DNA from: Ruminococcus sp. UBA3280
GTDB taxonomy: Bacteria > Bacillota > Clostridia > Oscillospirales > Ruminococcaceae
Length of the DNA stretch: 64,000 nt
Direction: 5' to 3'
Assembly (NCBI GenBank): GCA_002362175.1
Contig: DETU01000082.1
Span: forward strand, 1-64,000
Positions within the stretch are counted from its first letter, which is position 1, and every line of letters begins with the position of its first letter. Under the pieces are notes generated by a model that did no database searches, was not told where the DNA came from, and saw only the letters and a list, made by a program, of their open reading frames with translations. Position numbers and translations under genes: made by a program. Of this stretch, positions 52,603-61,222 are shown in pieces.

Positions 52603-53712
52603 ATGGCATCAGCTGCTCAGAGCAGAATTAAATCAATCAGCTATGCTAAATATGGTTACATATTTATTTTACCGTTTTTTATTGTTTATTGCTTTTTCCA
52701 GTTATGGCCTCTGATTTACACCTTTATCCTTGCTTTTAAGGGAAATCAGAGTGCGGGCGACGATTTCGTCGGTTTCAAAAACTTCAGCGATTTGCTTTTC
52801 AGTCATTCTTACAATGAAAATGACCTCCTTAGTTCAGATAAGGCAGTAAAGGCTGCTGCAAGAGCCATCATGGCTGTTGACGAACAGCATCAGAATTTTA
52901 TAAGATGTCTGAAAAATACCATTGTTCTTTGGTTTGGTAACTTTGTACCGCAGATTGCACTTTCACTTTCACTCGCTGTATGGTTCACAGACGCTAAACT
53001 CAAGATTCCGGGAAAAGGTTTTTTCAAGGTAATCATGTATATGCCTAACATTATTACCGCTGCTTCAATAGCTGTACTTTTCCTTCAGCTTTGTGCTGAT
53101 ACAAACTATTCGGCAGCTACTATCCTTGGTAGGTCTCTCGGTATTCTCGACGATGGTGAATTCTTTAACATGACAAAGAATATTCCGAGTGAAGTAGTAT
53201 GGCCTCCTCGTATAATCGTTATGTTTATTCAGACATGGATGTGGTTTGGTAATACAATGATTATGCTTATGTCAGGTATCATGGGTATCAACCCGTCACT
53301 CTTTGAAGCTGCAAGCATCGACGGTGCTTCAAGCGGTCAGACTTTCGTTAAGATTACTGTTCCGCTCCTCAGCCCGATTCTCGTTTACACAGTCATCACT
53401 TCTATGATTGGTGGTCTCCAGATGTTCGATATGCCTTACCTTTTCACAACTTCAAAAGAAGGCGCACGTATCGACAATATCGAAACAATTGCTGTTTATA
53501 TTTATGATAAGTTCCACAGTGGTGCTATTGAACCGTCATACGGTTATTCAGGTGCGGCTTCAGTTGTACTCTTCCTTATCACTGCAATTCTCGGTGCTAT
53601 TATCTTCCGTATCAACCGTGACGAAGATGAGCACAGAAAGAAGAAGGAACGTAAAGAACTTATCAAACAGCAGAAGTCAAAGAATAAACAGTTTGGAGGT
53701 CTTAGTATATGA
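52603..53712 (+). CDS. Sugar ABC transporter permease (MalF-like)
   Basis: 369 residues from ATG 52603 (AAAGGG upstream). At least six membrane segments. The EAA loop that docks the ATPase is FEAASIDGASSGQTFVKITVP. The C terminus is a basic cytoplasmic tail (RKKKERKELIKQQKSK). It pairs with the next gene (4-bp overlap) to form the membrane channel for the sugar captured by the binding protein. Confidence 0.93.
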   Translation: MASAAQSRIKSISYAKYGYIFILPFFIVYCFFQLWPLIYTFILAFKGNQSAGDDFVGFKNFSDLLFSHSYNENDLLSSDKAVKAAARAIMAVDEQHQNFIRCLKNTIVLWFGNFVPQIALSLSLAVWFTDAKLKIPGKGFFKVIMYMPNIITAASIAVLFLQLCADTNYSAATILGRSLGILDDGEFFNMTKNIPSEVVWPPRIIVMFIQTWMWFGNTMIMLMSGIMGINPSLFEAASIDGASSGQTFVKITVPLLSPILVYTVITSMIGGLQMFDMPYLFTTSKEGARIDNIETIAVYIYDKFHSGAIEPSYGYSGAASVVLFLITAILGAIIFRINRDEDEHRKKKERKELIKQQKSKNKQFGGLSI

Positions 53713-54623
53713 GCAAGATGAAAGCAACTTACGGAGACACTCAGGACAACTACACAAGAAGTCTGAAAATCAAATCAGGCATAATCTTTGTGTGGCTGAT
53801 TATTCTTACAATAATCTGTTTGCTCCCTATTTACATTCTTATTCTTAATGCTACACGTTCACATGGTGAAATCATCAGCATGACGGGTCTTGGAAGCCTT
53901 TTTGTTCCGAGTAGCCATTTAGCTGAAAACATCAAGAACCTCAGCACTAAGACTTCAGAAGATTTCAGCCTTATGATTGGTTATAAAAACAGCTTGACTA
54001 TCACTGTTTGTTCCACTTTCCTGACTGTTTTCTTCTCAGCTATGACAGCTTATGGTATTCGTGTTTATGACTTCAAACTCAAAGATGCAGCTTATACAGC
54101 TATTCTTCTTGTAATGATGGTTCCTGTACAGGTAACATCTGCCGGTTTCGTTAAGTTCATGATTAATCTTCACCTTACAAACTCATTCATTCCGCTTATC
54201 ATTCCGGCTGTTGCAGCACCTGCGGTAGTATACTTCATGGTTTCCTACCTCAAGTCCTCATTCTCACAGGCTATTGTTGAGGCTGCACGTATCGACGGAT
54301 GCAGCGAATTCAGAACATTCCTTCAGATAGCTATTCCTATGATGAAGCCGGCTATTGCCGTACAGGCAATCTTTGCTTTCATCGCAAGCTGGAATAACTT
54401 CTATACACCTAATATGATTCTTATCGACCCCAACAAGGGCGGTACAACAAACCTCCGTACACTTCCTATGATGCTTGGTATCCTCCAGTCATCACAGAAA
54501 ACTGCTGACTATGGTATGATTTACACTTGTATTGCACTCGGTATTATTCCGATTATCATTGCATACATCTGTCTTTCTAAGTTCATCATTGCCGGTGTTG
54601 CCCTCGGTGGTGTAAAGGAATAA
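53709..54623 (+). CDS. Sugar ABC transporter permease (MalG-like)
   Basis: 304 residues, overlapping the previous permease by 4 bp (ATGA). Six membrane segments, with the EAA loop VEAARIDGCSEFRTFLQIAIP. No ATP-binding gene follows; the operon ends in two tandem terminators. A shared MsmX/UgpC-type ATPase elsewhere is therefore expected. Confidence 0.93.
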   Translation: MSKMKATYGDTQDNYTRSLKIKSGIIFVWLIILTIICLLPIYILILNATRSHGEIISMTGLGSLFVPSSHLAENIKNLSTKTSEDFSLMIGYKNSLTITVCSTFLTVFFSAMTAYGIRVYDFKLKDAAYTAILLVMMVPVQVTSAGFVKFMINLHLTNSFIPLIIPAVAAPAVVYFMVSYLKSSFSQAIVEAARIDGCSEFRTFLQIAIPMMKPAIAVQAIFAFIASWNNFYTPNMILIDPNKGGTTNLRTLPMMLGILQSSQKTADYGMIYTCIALGIIPIIIAYICLSKFIIAGVALGGVKE

Positions 54624-54635
54624 TTCTAAAAAATT

Positions 54636-54663
54636 ACAGCACACTTCGGTGTGCTGTTTTTTT
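54636..54663 (+). terminator. First terminator of the importer operon
   Basis: ACAGCACAC pairs with GTGTGCTGT around a TTCG tetraloop, followed by a long T run. Confidence 0.92.
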
Positions 54664-54669
54664 GTTTTT

Positions 54670-54693
54670 GGACGCTTAATGCGTCCTTTTTTT
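54670..54693 (+). terminator. Second, tandem terminator of the importer operon
   Basis: GGACGC (54670-54675) pairs with GCGTCC (54681-54686), followed by seven T residues. Confidence 0.85.
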
Positions 54694-54694
54694 G

Positions 54695-54723
54695 TAATAT
54701 TGAGAGTAATATTTGAATATGAT
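54695..54723 (+). promoter_or_regulatory. Candidate sigma-E promoter of the spoIIIA operon
   Basis: TAATATT (54695-54701) matches the sigma-E -35 consensus KMATATT exactly. After 14 bp, AATATGAT (54716-54723) is a partial match to CATACAMT. In Bacillus subtilis this operon is transcribed by sigma-E in the mother cell. Confidence 0.45.
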
Positions 54724-54744
54724 TAAGTGAAAGGAGTGTTTATA

Positions 54745-55668
54745 ATGACGGACAGTACAAGCTATGAAATAATTTCATCTTATGTGACTGAACCTGTACG
54801 GACAGCAATGCGGTCGGTAAACTTCAATGAGAGAAAAGCAACGGAAATTCGTCTCAGATGTGAACGGGCTGTATCGTATATTTATCCGAATAAGATAAAA
54901 TATCTAACAAGAAACGGCAGACTTACAGAAAATTATCACGATTCTGAATGTATCAGGGTAACAGCAACTGACATCAGACAGATTGTAGAAAAACTTTGTC
55001 ATTTTTCCATTTATAGCTGTACAAAGGAACTTCATGAGGGCTATTTTGTTCTGAAAAACGGAATCCGTGTGGGAGTTGCGGGTACTTATTCAGATACTGC
55101 CGGACAAACTATCAATGATTTCGGTTCATTGAATTTTCGTATTGCAAGGTGCGTTGAAAATTGTGCTGTACAGATTTATGAAAGAATTTTCGGGAATCAG
55201 AATAGCGTGATTATATGCGGAGGGGTAAATTCAGGAAAAACCACTGTTTTGCGTGATTTATGCAGACTGTGCGGAAACAGCTTCAAGGTGTCGCTGATTG
55301 ACGAACGCAATGAAATTTCTTCTTCCTTTGGAGGTGTGTCGGAAAATGACGTAGGGGTTCTGACCGACGTACTTGTGGGTTGTAAGCGTTCGGTCGGAAT
55401 AGTTTCAGCAGTGCGGACACTTTCACCTGATATGATTTTCTGTGACGAAATTTCTGAAACAGAAGATTCAGAAGCGATTTTACATGCTTTTGGGTGTGGT
55501 GTGAATTTTGCCGCAACGGTTCACGCAGAAAATTATGAAAATCTTATGAAACGTACTGCAATAAAACCGCTGATTGAAGCAGGAGTTTTTGACTATGCGG
55601 TTTTTCTTGAGGGAAACGGTTTTCCCGGAAAAATAAGGGAAATCAGGAGGCTGAAAAATGCTTTTTAG
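54745..55668 (+). CDS. spoIIIAA: Stage III sporulation protein AA
   Basis: 307 residues from ATG 54745 (AAAGGAG upstream). This is the secretion-ATPase-like motor of the mother-cell SpoIIIA-SpoIIQ channel. Walker A is GGVNSGKTT (about 159-167). The Walker-B-like MIFCDEISE and the Arg-rich ERNEISS region are visible. It resembles PulE/VirB11 ATPases. spoIIIAB overlaps its 3' end by 11 bp. Confidence 0.94.
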   Translation: MTDSTSYEIISSYVTEPVRTAMRSVNFNERKATEIRLRCERAVSYIYPNKIKYLTRNGRLTENYHDSECIRVTATDIRQIVEKLCHFSIYSCTKELHEGYFVLKNGIRVGVAGTYSDTAGQTINDFGSLNFRIARCVENCAVQIYERIFGNQNSVIICGGVNSGKTTVLRDLCRLCGNSFKVSLIDERNEISSSFGGVSENDVGVLTDVLVGCKRSVGIVSAVRTLSPDMIFCDEISETEDSEAILHAFGCGVNFAATVHAENYENLMKRTAIKPLIEAGVFDYAVFLEGNGFPGKIREIRRLKNAF

Positions 55669-56164
55669 GATTGTTGCGGCGGTATTGTTTTCAACTGCGG
55701 GAGGAATTGCAGGTGTTTCGTTTTCAGAACGTCTGAAAACAGAGCTTGAATTATGCAGGAGTATCAGGGAAATGCTTATGGATTCTGCGACGATTATCAG
55801 GTGTCGTGCGGCTGACGTATATTCTCTAAGCACGGAACTGAGACAGAACGGACAACTTTTCCGTCTTACATTTTTAAATGAAATTCCCGAAAGTTATAAT
55901 CAGCAGGACGATTTTCATGCAATATGGAGAAATGCTGTAAATTCACAGAAAAATCTTCCCGATGAAGAAAAGAAACTTTTATGTGATTTCGGTGAAATAC
56001 TGGGAAGAAGCGATATTGACGGTCAGCTTTTATCAATAAATGCATTTGAAGAAACGGCTGTAATGCTGGAGAAAAAGCGTTCGGAGGCTTATTCGCAGAA
56101 AGGAAAACTCTACAGGAGTGTCGGTATGCTGTTTGGTGTAATGGTCGGCATACTTGTAATTTAA
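55658..56164 (+). CDS. spoIIIAB: Stage III sporulation protein AB
   Basis: 168 residues. An N-terminal membrane helix (FRIVAAVLFSTAGGIAGVSF) and a terminal one (VGMLFGVMVGILVI) flank a helical cytoplasmic domain of the type II secretion F (GspF)-like family. It forms part of the membrane base of the feeding-tube channel. Start AGGAGG-ATG, overlapping spoIIIAA. Confidence 0.92.
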   Translation: MLFRIVAAVLFSTAGGIAGVSFSERLKTELELCRSIREMLMDSATIIRCRAADVYSLSTELRQNGQLFRLTFLNEIPESYNQQDDFHAIWRNAVNSQKNLPDEEKKLLCDFGEILGRSDIDGQLLSINAFEETAVMLEKKRSEAYSQKGKLYRSVGMLFGVMVGILVI

Positions 56165-56184
56165 AGCATGAAAGGAAGAAGATG

Positions 56185-56382
56185 ATGGACATTGATTTGA
56201 TTTTTAAAATTGCGGGAACGGGAATAATTATTGCTGTGCTGAATCTTGTTCTGAAACGTGCGGAACGTGAAGAACAGGCAATGATGACCACTCTTGCGGG
56301 GCTTATAGTTGTATTGCTGGTCATAGTGGACGAAATCGGCGATTTGTTTGAAAAAGTAAAAACGGTGTTTGGCTTATGGTAG
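56185..56382 (+). CDS. spoIIIAC: Stage III sporulation protein AC
   Basis: 65 residues, two membrane helices. The opening MDIDLIFKIAGTGIIIAVL matches SpoIIIAC. I prefer ATG 56185, though an ATG at 56182 is adjacent. spoIIIAD overlaps by 7 bp. Small integral component of the mother-cell complex. Confidence 0.92.
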   Translation: MDIDLIFKIAGTGIIIAVLNLVLKRAEREEQAMMTTLAGLIVVLLVIVDEIGDLFEKVKTVFGLW

Positions 56383-56765
56383 AAAACTGTTTTTCAGTTG
56401 CGGTTTTTTGTGTATGTTCTGCAATTTTCGCAGTTCTGCTGCGACAGCACTGTCATGAACAGTCACTTATGATTGCACTTGCGGCGTGTGTTGCTGTAAT
56501 TGGCGGATTCATGATATTTCTTGCTCCGCTTGTTTCGGAGGTACGGGACATATTTTCTAATGCAGGTATATCAGACAGCTATATTTCACTCATTTTCAAA
56601 GCTGCTGCGGTGTGTTTCATAACGCAGATAACGTGTGAGATATGTCGTGACAGCGGAGAAAATGCCATTGCATCAGCGGCTGAAATGTGGGGAAGAGGAG
56701 CGGTCACGTTCATGAGCCTGCCTGTACTCAAAGCACTCCTCGAAAGAATAAATGAAATAATATAG
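56376..56765 (+). CDS. spoIIIAD: Stage III sporulation protein AD
   Basis: 129 residues with three or four membrane helices, related to SpoIIIAC. It contains YISLIFKAAAVCFITQITCEICRDSGENAIASAAEMWG, broken here by my reading into the usual SpoIIIAC/AD helix pairs. The last residues LPVLKALLERINEI match the family end. It overlaps spoIIIAC and ends 7 bp before spoIIIAE. Confidence 0.9.
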   Translation: MVENCFSVAVFCVCSAIFAVLLRQHCHEQSLMIALAACVAVIGGFMIFLAPLVSEVRDIFSNAGISDSYISLIFKAAAVCFITQITCEICRDSGENAIASAAEMWGRGAVTFMSLPVLKALLERINEII

Positions 56766-56772
56766 GACAAGT

Positions 56773-57867
56773 ATGAAAAGATTAATAATTATACCAATTA
56801 TGTTTTTGGTTTTGCTGACTATGTTTTGTCCGCTGTATAGTTTTGCCGTCGAATATACAGACAGTGAAACGGAAATAGGACAGCAGATTGATGAGATTAT
56901 GTCGGATTATGATATTGGTTACAGTTACGGAGACATCAGCGGTCTTTCACTTGGCGAACTTATAACAATGGTAAAGGATTCATTTGTTGCAAGAATTTCT
57001 GCACCGCTGAAAGTTTTCAGGACAATTATAATTGTTGTTTTGTTTACAGCGGTAATGAAAAGTGCGGGTGAAAGTATTTTTACTTCGGGGTCGTCAAGTC
57101 TTTACAATATGATTTGCGTGATGACAGCGGTTACTGTTATTATGCCGCAGCTTTTTACGGTTTATGAAGAATCACTGACGGCTATTGAACGCGGAGGAAG
57201 TTTCATTTTGGTTTTTGTACCTGTTTTTACGGGGATTACTGTTGCAAGCGGAGGTATAACGACCGCAGGAATTTATAACATTCTTATACTCGGAGCATCA
57301 GAACTTATAGTAGAACTTTCACGTCATTTTCTGATTCCCGTACTAAGTATAACCGCAGTGCTGGCGGTTTCGGGAAGTATTTTTCCGAATGTTTCACTTG
57401 AAAGCATAGTAGGTCTGCTGAAAAAAATAATCACATGGGGCATGACAATTTCAATGACGCTTTTTACTGGATTTGTTTCCATGAAGTGTACATTAGGTGG
57501 AAAGGCGGACGGCGTTGCAACCAAAACCGCAAGATTTCTGATTTCGGGAACTGTTCCTGTTGTCGGGGGAGCTGTCTCGGACGCATATGCAACGGTTAAA
57601 AGCAGTTTTGACGTTATTCAGGGAACAGTGGGAACGGTCGGTGTTATTGCTATAATTGTAATAATGTTACCACCTGTTCTTGAACTTCTCATATTTCGCT
57701 GTATAATGTGGACGGGAACGGCTGCGGCAGAACTTTTTTCGGCAGACCCTCTTGTGAAACTCATGAAAGGTATTGACAGTGGTCTTGCCGTTGCACAGAG
57801 TGTGCTTGTCTGTTATTCGGTAATTTTTATTCTTTGTACGGGAATACTTATGAAATGTCTTACATAG
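56773..57867 (+). CDS. spoIIIAE: Stage III sporulation protein AE
   Basis: 364 residues, with a signal peptide or first helix (about 1-25) and about seven further membrane helices. Family motif regions include FVPVFTGITVASGG and SGTVPVVGGAVSDAYATVK. It is the largest membrane component of the SpoIIIA channel, needed for late forespore gene expression. Confidence 0.94.
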   Translation: MKRLIIIPIMFLVLLTMFCPLYSFAVEYTDSETEIGQQIDEIMSDYDIGYSYGDISGLSLGELITMVKDSFVARISAPLKVFRTIIIVVLFTAVMKSAGESIFTSGSSSLYNMICVMTAVTVIMPQLFTVYEESLTAIERGGSFILVFVPVFTGITVASGGITTAGIYNILILGASELIVELSRHFLIPVLSITAVLAVSGSIFPNVSLESIVGLLKKIITWGMTISMTLFTGFVSMKCTLGGKADGVATKTARFLISGTVPVVGGAVSDAYATVKSSFDVIQGTVGTVGVIAIIVIMLPPVLELLIFRCIMWTGTAAAELFSADPLVKLMKGIDSGLAVAQSVLVCYSVIFILCTGILMKCLT

Positions 57868-57876
57868 GAGGGAAAA

Positions 57877-58332
57877 ATGGAAGATTTCAAAAATGCGGTA
57901 ATGGCGGTCTGCATAGTTTCGGCAGGGGTTTGTATGATTGAGAATATGGTGTCGGGTACAAAGCTTAAATCACAGATGAAGCTTTTACTGAATCTGACTG
58001 TTGCTTCTGTTCTGATAGCATCGTTTACAAAAGGCGGAATATCTTTTGAACTACCTGCTTTTCCTTCTTATGATGCCGAAGAATACAGTTATTCGGTTTA
58101 TTCGGAGGAACTGTGCAGACAGACAGCCGAAAATGTTTCGGGAATACTGCTTGAACACCTTTCTGCCGCCGGAATAAATTGCAGTAAAATTGAAACAGAA
58201 GTTAATATTTCTGATGACAACAGCATATTTATTAGTAAGGTCACAATCAGTGCGGACGATTTTGGAAAAGCGGCTGAAATAATCAGGAACAGTATTGGCA
58301 GTGATACGGAGGTAATTAATGGAGATTACTGA
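57877..58332 (+). CDS. spoIIIAF: Stage III sporulation protein AF
   Basis: 151 residues. Two N-terminal membrane helices (VMAVCIVSAGVCMIENMV and LLLNLTVASVLIASF) are followed by a ring-building-motif type outer domain. The length is at the short end for SpoIIIAF. Start GGAGGGAAAA-ATG, overlapping spoIIIAG by 14 bp at its end. Confidence 0.9.
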   Translation: MEDFKNAVMAVCIVSAGVCMIENMVSGTKLKSQMKLLLNLTVASVLIASFTKGGISFELPAFPSYDAEEYSYSVYSEELCRQTAENVSGILLEHLSAAGINCSKIETEVNISDDNSIFISKVTISADDFGKAAEIIRNSIGSDTEVINGDY

Positions 58333-58849
58333 AAAGTTCAGGAATATGTCAAAGGACAAAAGAATGATGACAGCGGTTACAATTCTTGGAATAGCGGGTC
58401 TTGTACTGATAATGGTATCATCGCTTGTGCCTGAAAAGAAGAAAACGGACGAGTTGGAAAGTAAAGCTGTTGAGGAGGTTATTTGTGCGGAAGATTACCG
58501 CATTGAAACAGAAAAACGGCTTGAGGACTTTCTGGGTAGTATAGACGGGGCAGGTGATGTGAAAGTGTACCTTACGGTTGGAAGTGATGAGAGATACGTT
58601 TATGCAACCGAGGGCAGAAGAAGCAAATCTGAAAACAAGACGGAGGAGGAAAGAAAATATGTGATGATTGGCGGAGGAAGTGACAAGTCTGCACTTATTG
58701 AGACAGTTGAAACTCCTGCAATAACAGGTGCGGTAATTGCGTGCAGCGGATTTGACAGTCCTGCGGTGCAGGAGCAGATTTACAGGGCGGTTTCGGCTGC
58801 TCTTGGGATTCCCACAGGGAAAATATATGTAACAAAACTGAAACGGTAA
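58319..58849 (+). CDS. spoIIIAG: Stage III sporulation protein AG
   Basis: 176 residues: one membrane helix (about 20-38) and a ring-forming outer domain like EscJ/PrgK. Motifs such as FLGSIDGAGDVKVYLTVGSDE and AVSAALGIPTGKIYVTKL fit SpoIIIAG, which builds the large ring in the intermembrane space. Start GGAGGTAATTA-ATG. Confidence 0.93.
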   Translation: MEITEKFRNMSKDKRMMTAVTILGIAGLVLIMVSSLVPEKKKTDELESKAVEEVICAEDYRIETEKRLEDFLGSIDGAGDVKVYLTVGSDERYVYATEGRRSKSENKTEEERKYVMIGGGSDKSALIETVETPAITGAVIACSGFDSPAVQEQIYRAVSAALGIPTGKIYVTKLKR

Positions 58850-58862
58850 AGGAGATAAATTT

Positions 58863-59423
58863 ATGAAAAAACCATCTGTAATTATAGGAAAAAAACAAAT
58901 AATAATGACCTGTCTTACCCTTATGCTTGCGATAGCAGTATACATAAACTATGCGGCAGCTCCGAAAATTTCTGATGATAACGAAACAAAAACAGTTACT
59001 GCCAAAAATGACACCGTAAGTTACGGTGAAACGGAATTTGTAAATGCCGAAACAGAATCAGTAAATGCAGATACGTCTGATTATTTTGCTCAGGCACGTC
59101 TTGACAAGATGAATAACCGTGATACAGCCGTACAGACTTTACAGTCAATAATCGGCGGTGGTGACATAACAGAGGACGAAATGGTTATGAATGCACTTGA
59201 CGCTGTTGAAGTTTCAAAGCTGATTGAATCGGAGGGAACTATTGAATCTCTCATAAAAGCACAGGGTTTTGATGACTGTGTTGCTTATCTTGATGGTGAA
59301 ACAGCTAAAGTTGTAATCAAGACAGAGGGGCTTGACAAGGCTCAGGCTGCATCTATAAAAGAGATAATTCTTGACGAAACAGAAGTTTCAGCAGAAAATA
59401 TCAGAATTTTTGAAGTAAAGTAG
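58863..59423 (+). CDS. spoIIIAH: Stage III sporulation protein AH
   Basis: 186 residues with one N-terminal membrane helix (about 10-30), an acidic linker, and the YscJ-like domain that binds forespore SpoIIQ (ARLDKMNNRDTAVQTLQSII; LIESEGTIESLIKAQGFDDCV). The last gene of the spoIIIA operon; no terminator is evident, but a new promoter follows at 59424. Confidence 0.94.
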   Translation: MKKPSVIIGKKQIIMTCLTLMLAIAVYINYAAAPKISDDNETKTVTAKNDTVSYGETEFVNAETESVNADTSDYFAQARLDKMNNRDTAVQTLQSIIGGGDITEDEMVMNALDAVEVSKLIESEGTIESLIKAQGFDDCVAYLDGETAKVVIKTEGLDKAQAASIKEIILDETEVSAENIRIFEVK

Positions 59424-59452
59424 TTGTACAAACTGAATTTTTTTGGTATAAT
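59424..59452 (+). promoter_or_regulatory. Sigma-A-type promoter for asp23-nusB and following genes
   Basis: TTGTAC (59424-59429), 17-bp spacer, TATAAT (59447-59452). It begins at the base after the spoIIIAH stop, so vegetative expression of the housekeeping genes is separate from sporulation. Confidence 0.75.
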
Positions 59453-59515
59453 ATAAAGTGAGGTGTTACAGACACAAAAATTAAAAAAATTATGTAAAGA
59501 TACGGAGGTTGAAAA

Positions 59516-59851
59516 ATGGAAGTTGTTCAGGAAAATGTTAACAGCAGACTGAAAATATCAGATGATGTTATAATTACCGTTACAAGACTGGCTGCCCTTG
59601 ATGTAAAAGGGGTGGCTAGTCTGAACGGTGAAATAAATACATTGAGCAGGATTAAGAAAAATGGTCCTGTTCATGTAAGTATGATTGAAGATGTAGCCGC
59701 CATAAACGTTGAAATCAAGGTAAAAGGCGGAGAAAAAGCCTGTGCTGTTGCTGAGGAAGTTCAGAAAGCCGTCAAGGAAAATGTGCAGAATATGACGGGT
59801 ATTCCTGTAGCAAGGGTAAATGTAACAATAAGCGGAGCAGTATTTGATTAA
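59516..59851 (+). CDS. Asp23/Gls24 family envelope stress protein
   Basis: 111 residues. The Asp23 fold is indicated by LKISDDVIITVTRLAALDVKGVASL and AVKENVQNMTGIPVARVNVTISG. Such proteins are membrane-peripheral and respond to envelope stress; in Clostridia this gene commonly precedes nusB. Start GGAGGTTGAAAA-ATG. Confidence 0.9.
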   Translation: MEVVQENVNSRLKISDDVIITVTRLAALDVKGVASLNGEINTLSRIKKNGPVHVSMIEDVAAINVEIKVKGGEKACAVAEEVQKAVKENVQNMTGIPVARVNVTISGAVFD

Positions 59852-59865
59852 AAGGAGAAATTAAA

Positions 59866-60282
59866 ATGACAAGACGTGAAATAAGAGACAACGCTTTCAA
59901 GCTGGTTTTTGAACAGCTTCTGCGTGATGATGACGTTAATGAACTTTATGACATTGCAGAGGAAATTGAAGAAATAAATGTTAATGATGATGTTAAGAAA
60001 ATCGTTGAGGGAACTATTGAACACAGTGAAGAACTTGACAGAATTATTTCCGGTTACAGCAAGTCAAGAAGTATTGCAAGAATTTCAAAGCTGAATCTTG
60101 CCATACTCAGAATTGCTTTGTTTGAATCAATCCATGACGACAAAACACCTGTAAACGTTGCTATAAGCGAAGCAGTAAATCTTGCGGAAATTTACGCATA
60201 TACCGAAGATATTTCGTTTATCAACGGCGTTTTAGGTGCATTTTCACGTGATTCCAAAAAGGAAGAAAATAAAGATGCCTGA
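59866..60282 (+). CDS. nusB: Transcription antitermination factor NusB
   Basis: 138 residues, all-helical NusB fold. Motifs: TRREIRDNAFKLVFEQL at the N terminus and TPVNVAISEAVNLAEIYAYTEDISFINGVL near the end in shortened form. It binds boxA RNA with NusE (S10) to sustain rRNA transcription. The next gene starts inside its final codons. Confidence 0.94.
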   Translation: MTRREIRDNAFKLVFEQLLRDDDVNELYDIAEEIEEINVNDDVKKIVEGTIEHSEELDRIISGYSKSRSIARISKLNLAILRIALFESIHDDKTPVNVAISEAVNLAEIYAYTEDISFINGVLGAFSRDSKKEENKDA

Positions 60283-61222
60283 TTTTCTCGGAATTGATAC
60301 AAGCAATTATACAACATCAGTAGCGGTCTATGTGAGTGAGGAAAACAGGATTTACCAGTCTAAAAAGCTTCTGCCCGTAAAGGACGGTGAACTTGGTCTG
60401 AGACAAAGTGACGCTGTTTTTCACCACACAAAACAGTTGCCCGAAATGATTGAAAGGCTTTATTCCGAAAATTCTCTCGGAAATTCGTCTGTAGTTTCAG
60501 CGTCTGTACGTCCGAGAAATACAGAGGGTTCATATATGCCGTGTTTTCTTTGTGGTGAGGGATTCGCACGTTCGTTGTCTGCGATTGGAAAAATACCGTT
60601 TTATTCCACTTCTCATCAGGTGGGACACATTCTTGCCGTACTTTATTCTGTGGACAGGCTTGAACTTGTAAAGGAAAAATTTATTGCTTTTCATGTCAGC
60701 GGTGGCACGACGGACTGTCTGCTTTGTGAACCTGACGGAAACGATATTCTGAAAATCTCGGAAATCGGTACTTCACTTGATTTGAAAGCAGGACAAGCAG
60801 TTGACCGTGTGGGGTTAATGCTTGGACTGAAATTTCCATGCGGTTTAGAGTTGGAAAATCTTGCCAATAATTCAGATAAAAAATATAAAGTAAAAGCCGT
60901 TTTGAAAGGGACGGACTGTTGTCTTTCAGGACTTGAGAACAAGTGCCATAAAATGCTTGACGACGGTGAAAATCCTGAAAATATTGCCCGTTATTGTCTT
61001 GATTTTATTGCGGAGACAGTTATTTCCATGACTGATGAAGCAACGAAAATTCACGGAAATCTTCCGCTTGTTTTTGCTGGTGGTGTTATGTCTGATGTGA
61101 TTATCAGTCAGAAAATTATTTCCCGTTTCGGAAAAGCGTCTTTTGCAAAGCCCGAATTTTCATGCGACAATGCGACAGGAGTGGCGATATACGGTTATCT
61201 GAAAAGTATGGGAGAAATATAG
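60275..61222 (+). CDS. TsaD/Kae1-like protein (M22 family paralog)
   Basis: 315 residues from ATG 60275, overlapping the nusB end by 8 bp. It has the ASKHA opening FLGIDTSNYTTSVAV, the metal-binding HQVGH (His114, His118) and FHVSGGTTDCLL. It is not the canonical TsaD, whose sequence has HMEAHI; it belongs to the clostridial paralog found between nusB and xseA. It may act in t6A formation or a related ligation; no experimental role is known to me. Confidence 0.75.
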   Translation: MPDFLGIDTSNYTTSVAVYVSEENRIYQSKKLLPVKDGELGLRQSDAVFHHTKQLPEMIERLYSENSLGNSSVVSASVRPRNTEGSYMPCFLCGEGFARSLSAIGKIPFYSTSHQVGHILAVLYSVDRLELVKEKFIAFHVSGGTTDCLLCEPDGNDILKISEIGTSLDLKAGQAVDRVGLMLGLKFPCGLELENLANNSDKKYKVKAVLKGTDCCLSGLENKCHKMLDDGENPENIARYCLDFIAETVISMTDEATKIHGNLPLVFAGGVMSDVIISQKIISRFGKASFAKPEFSCDNATGVAIYGYLKSMGEI

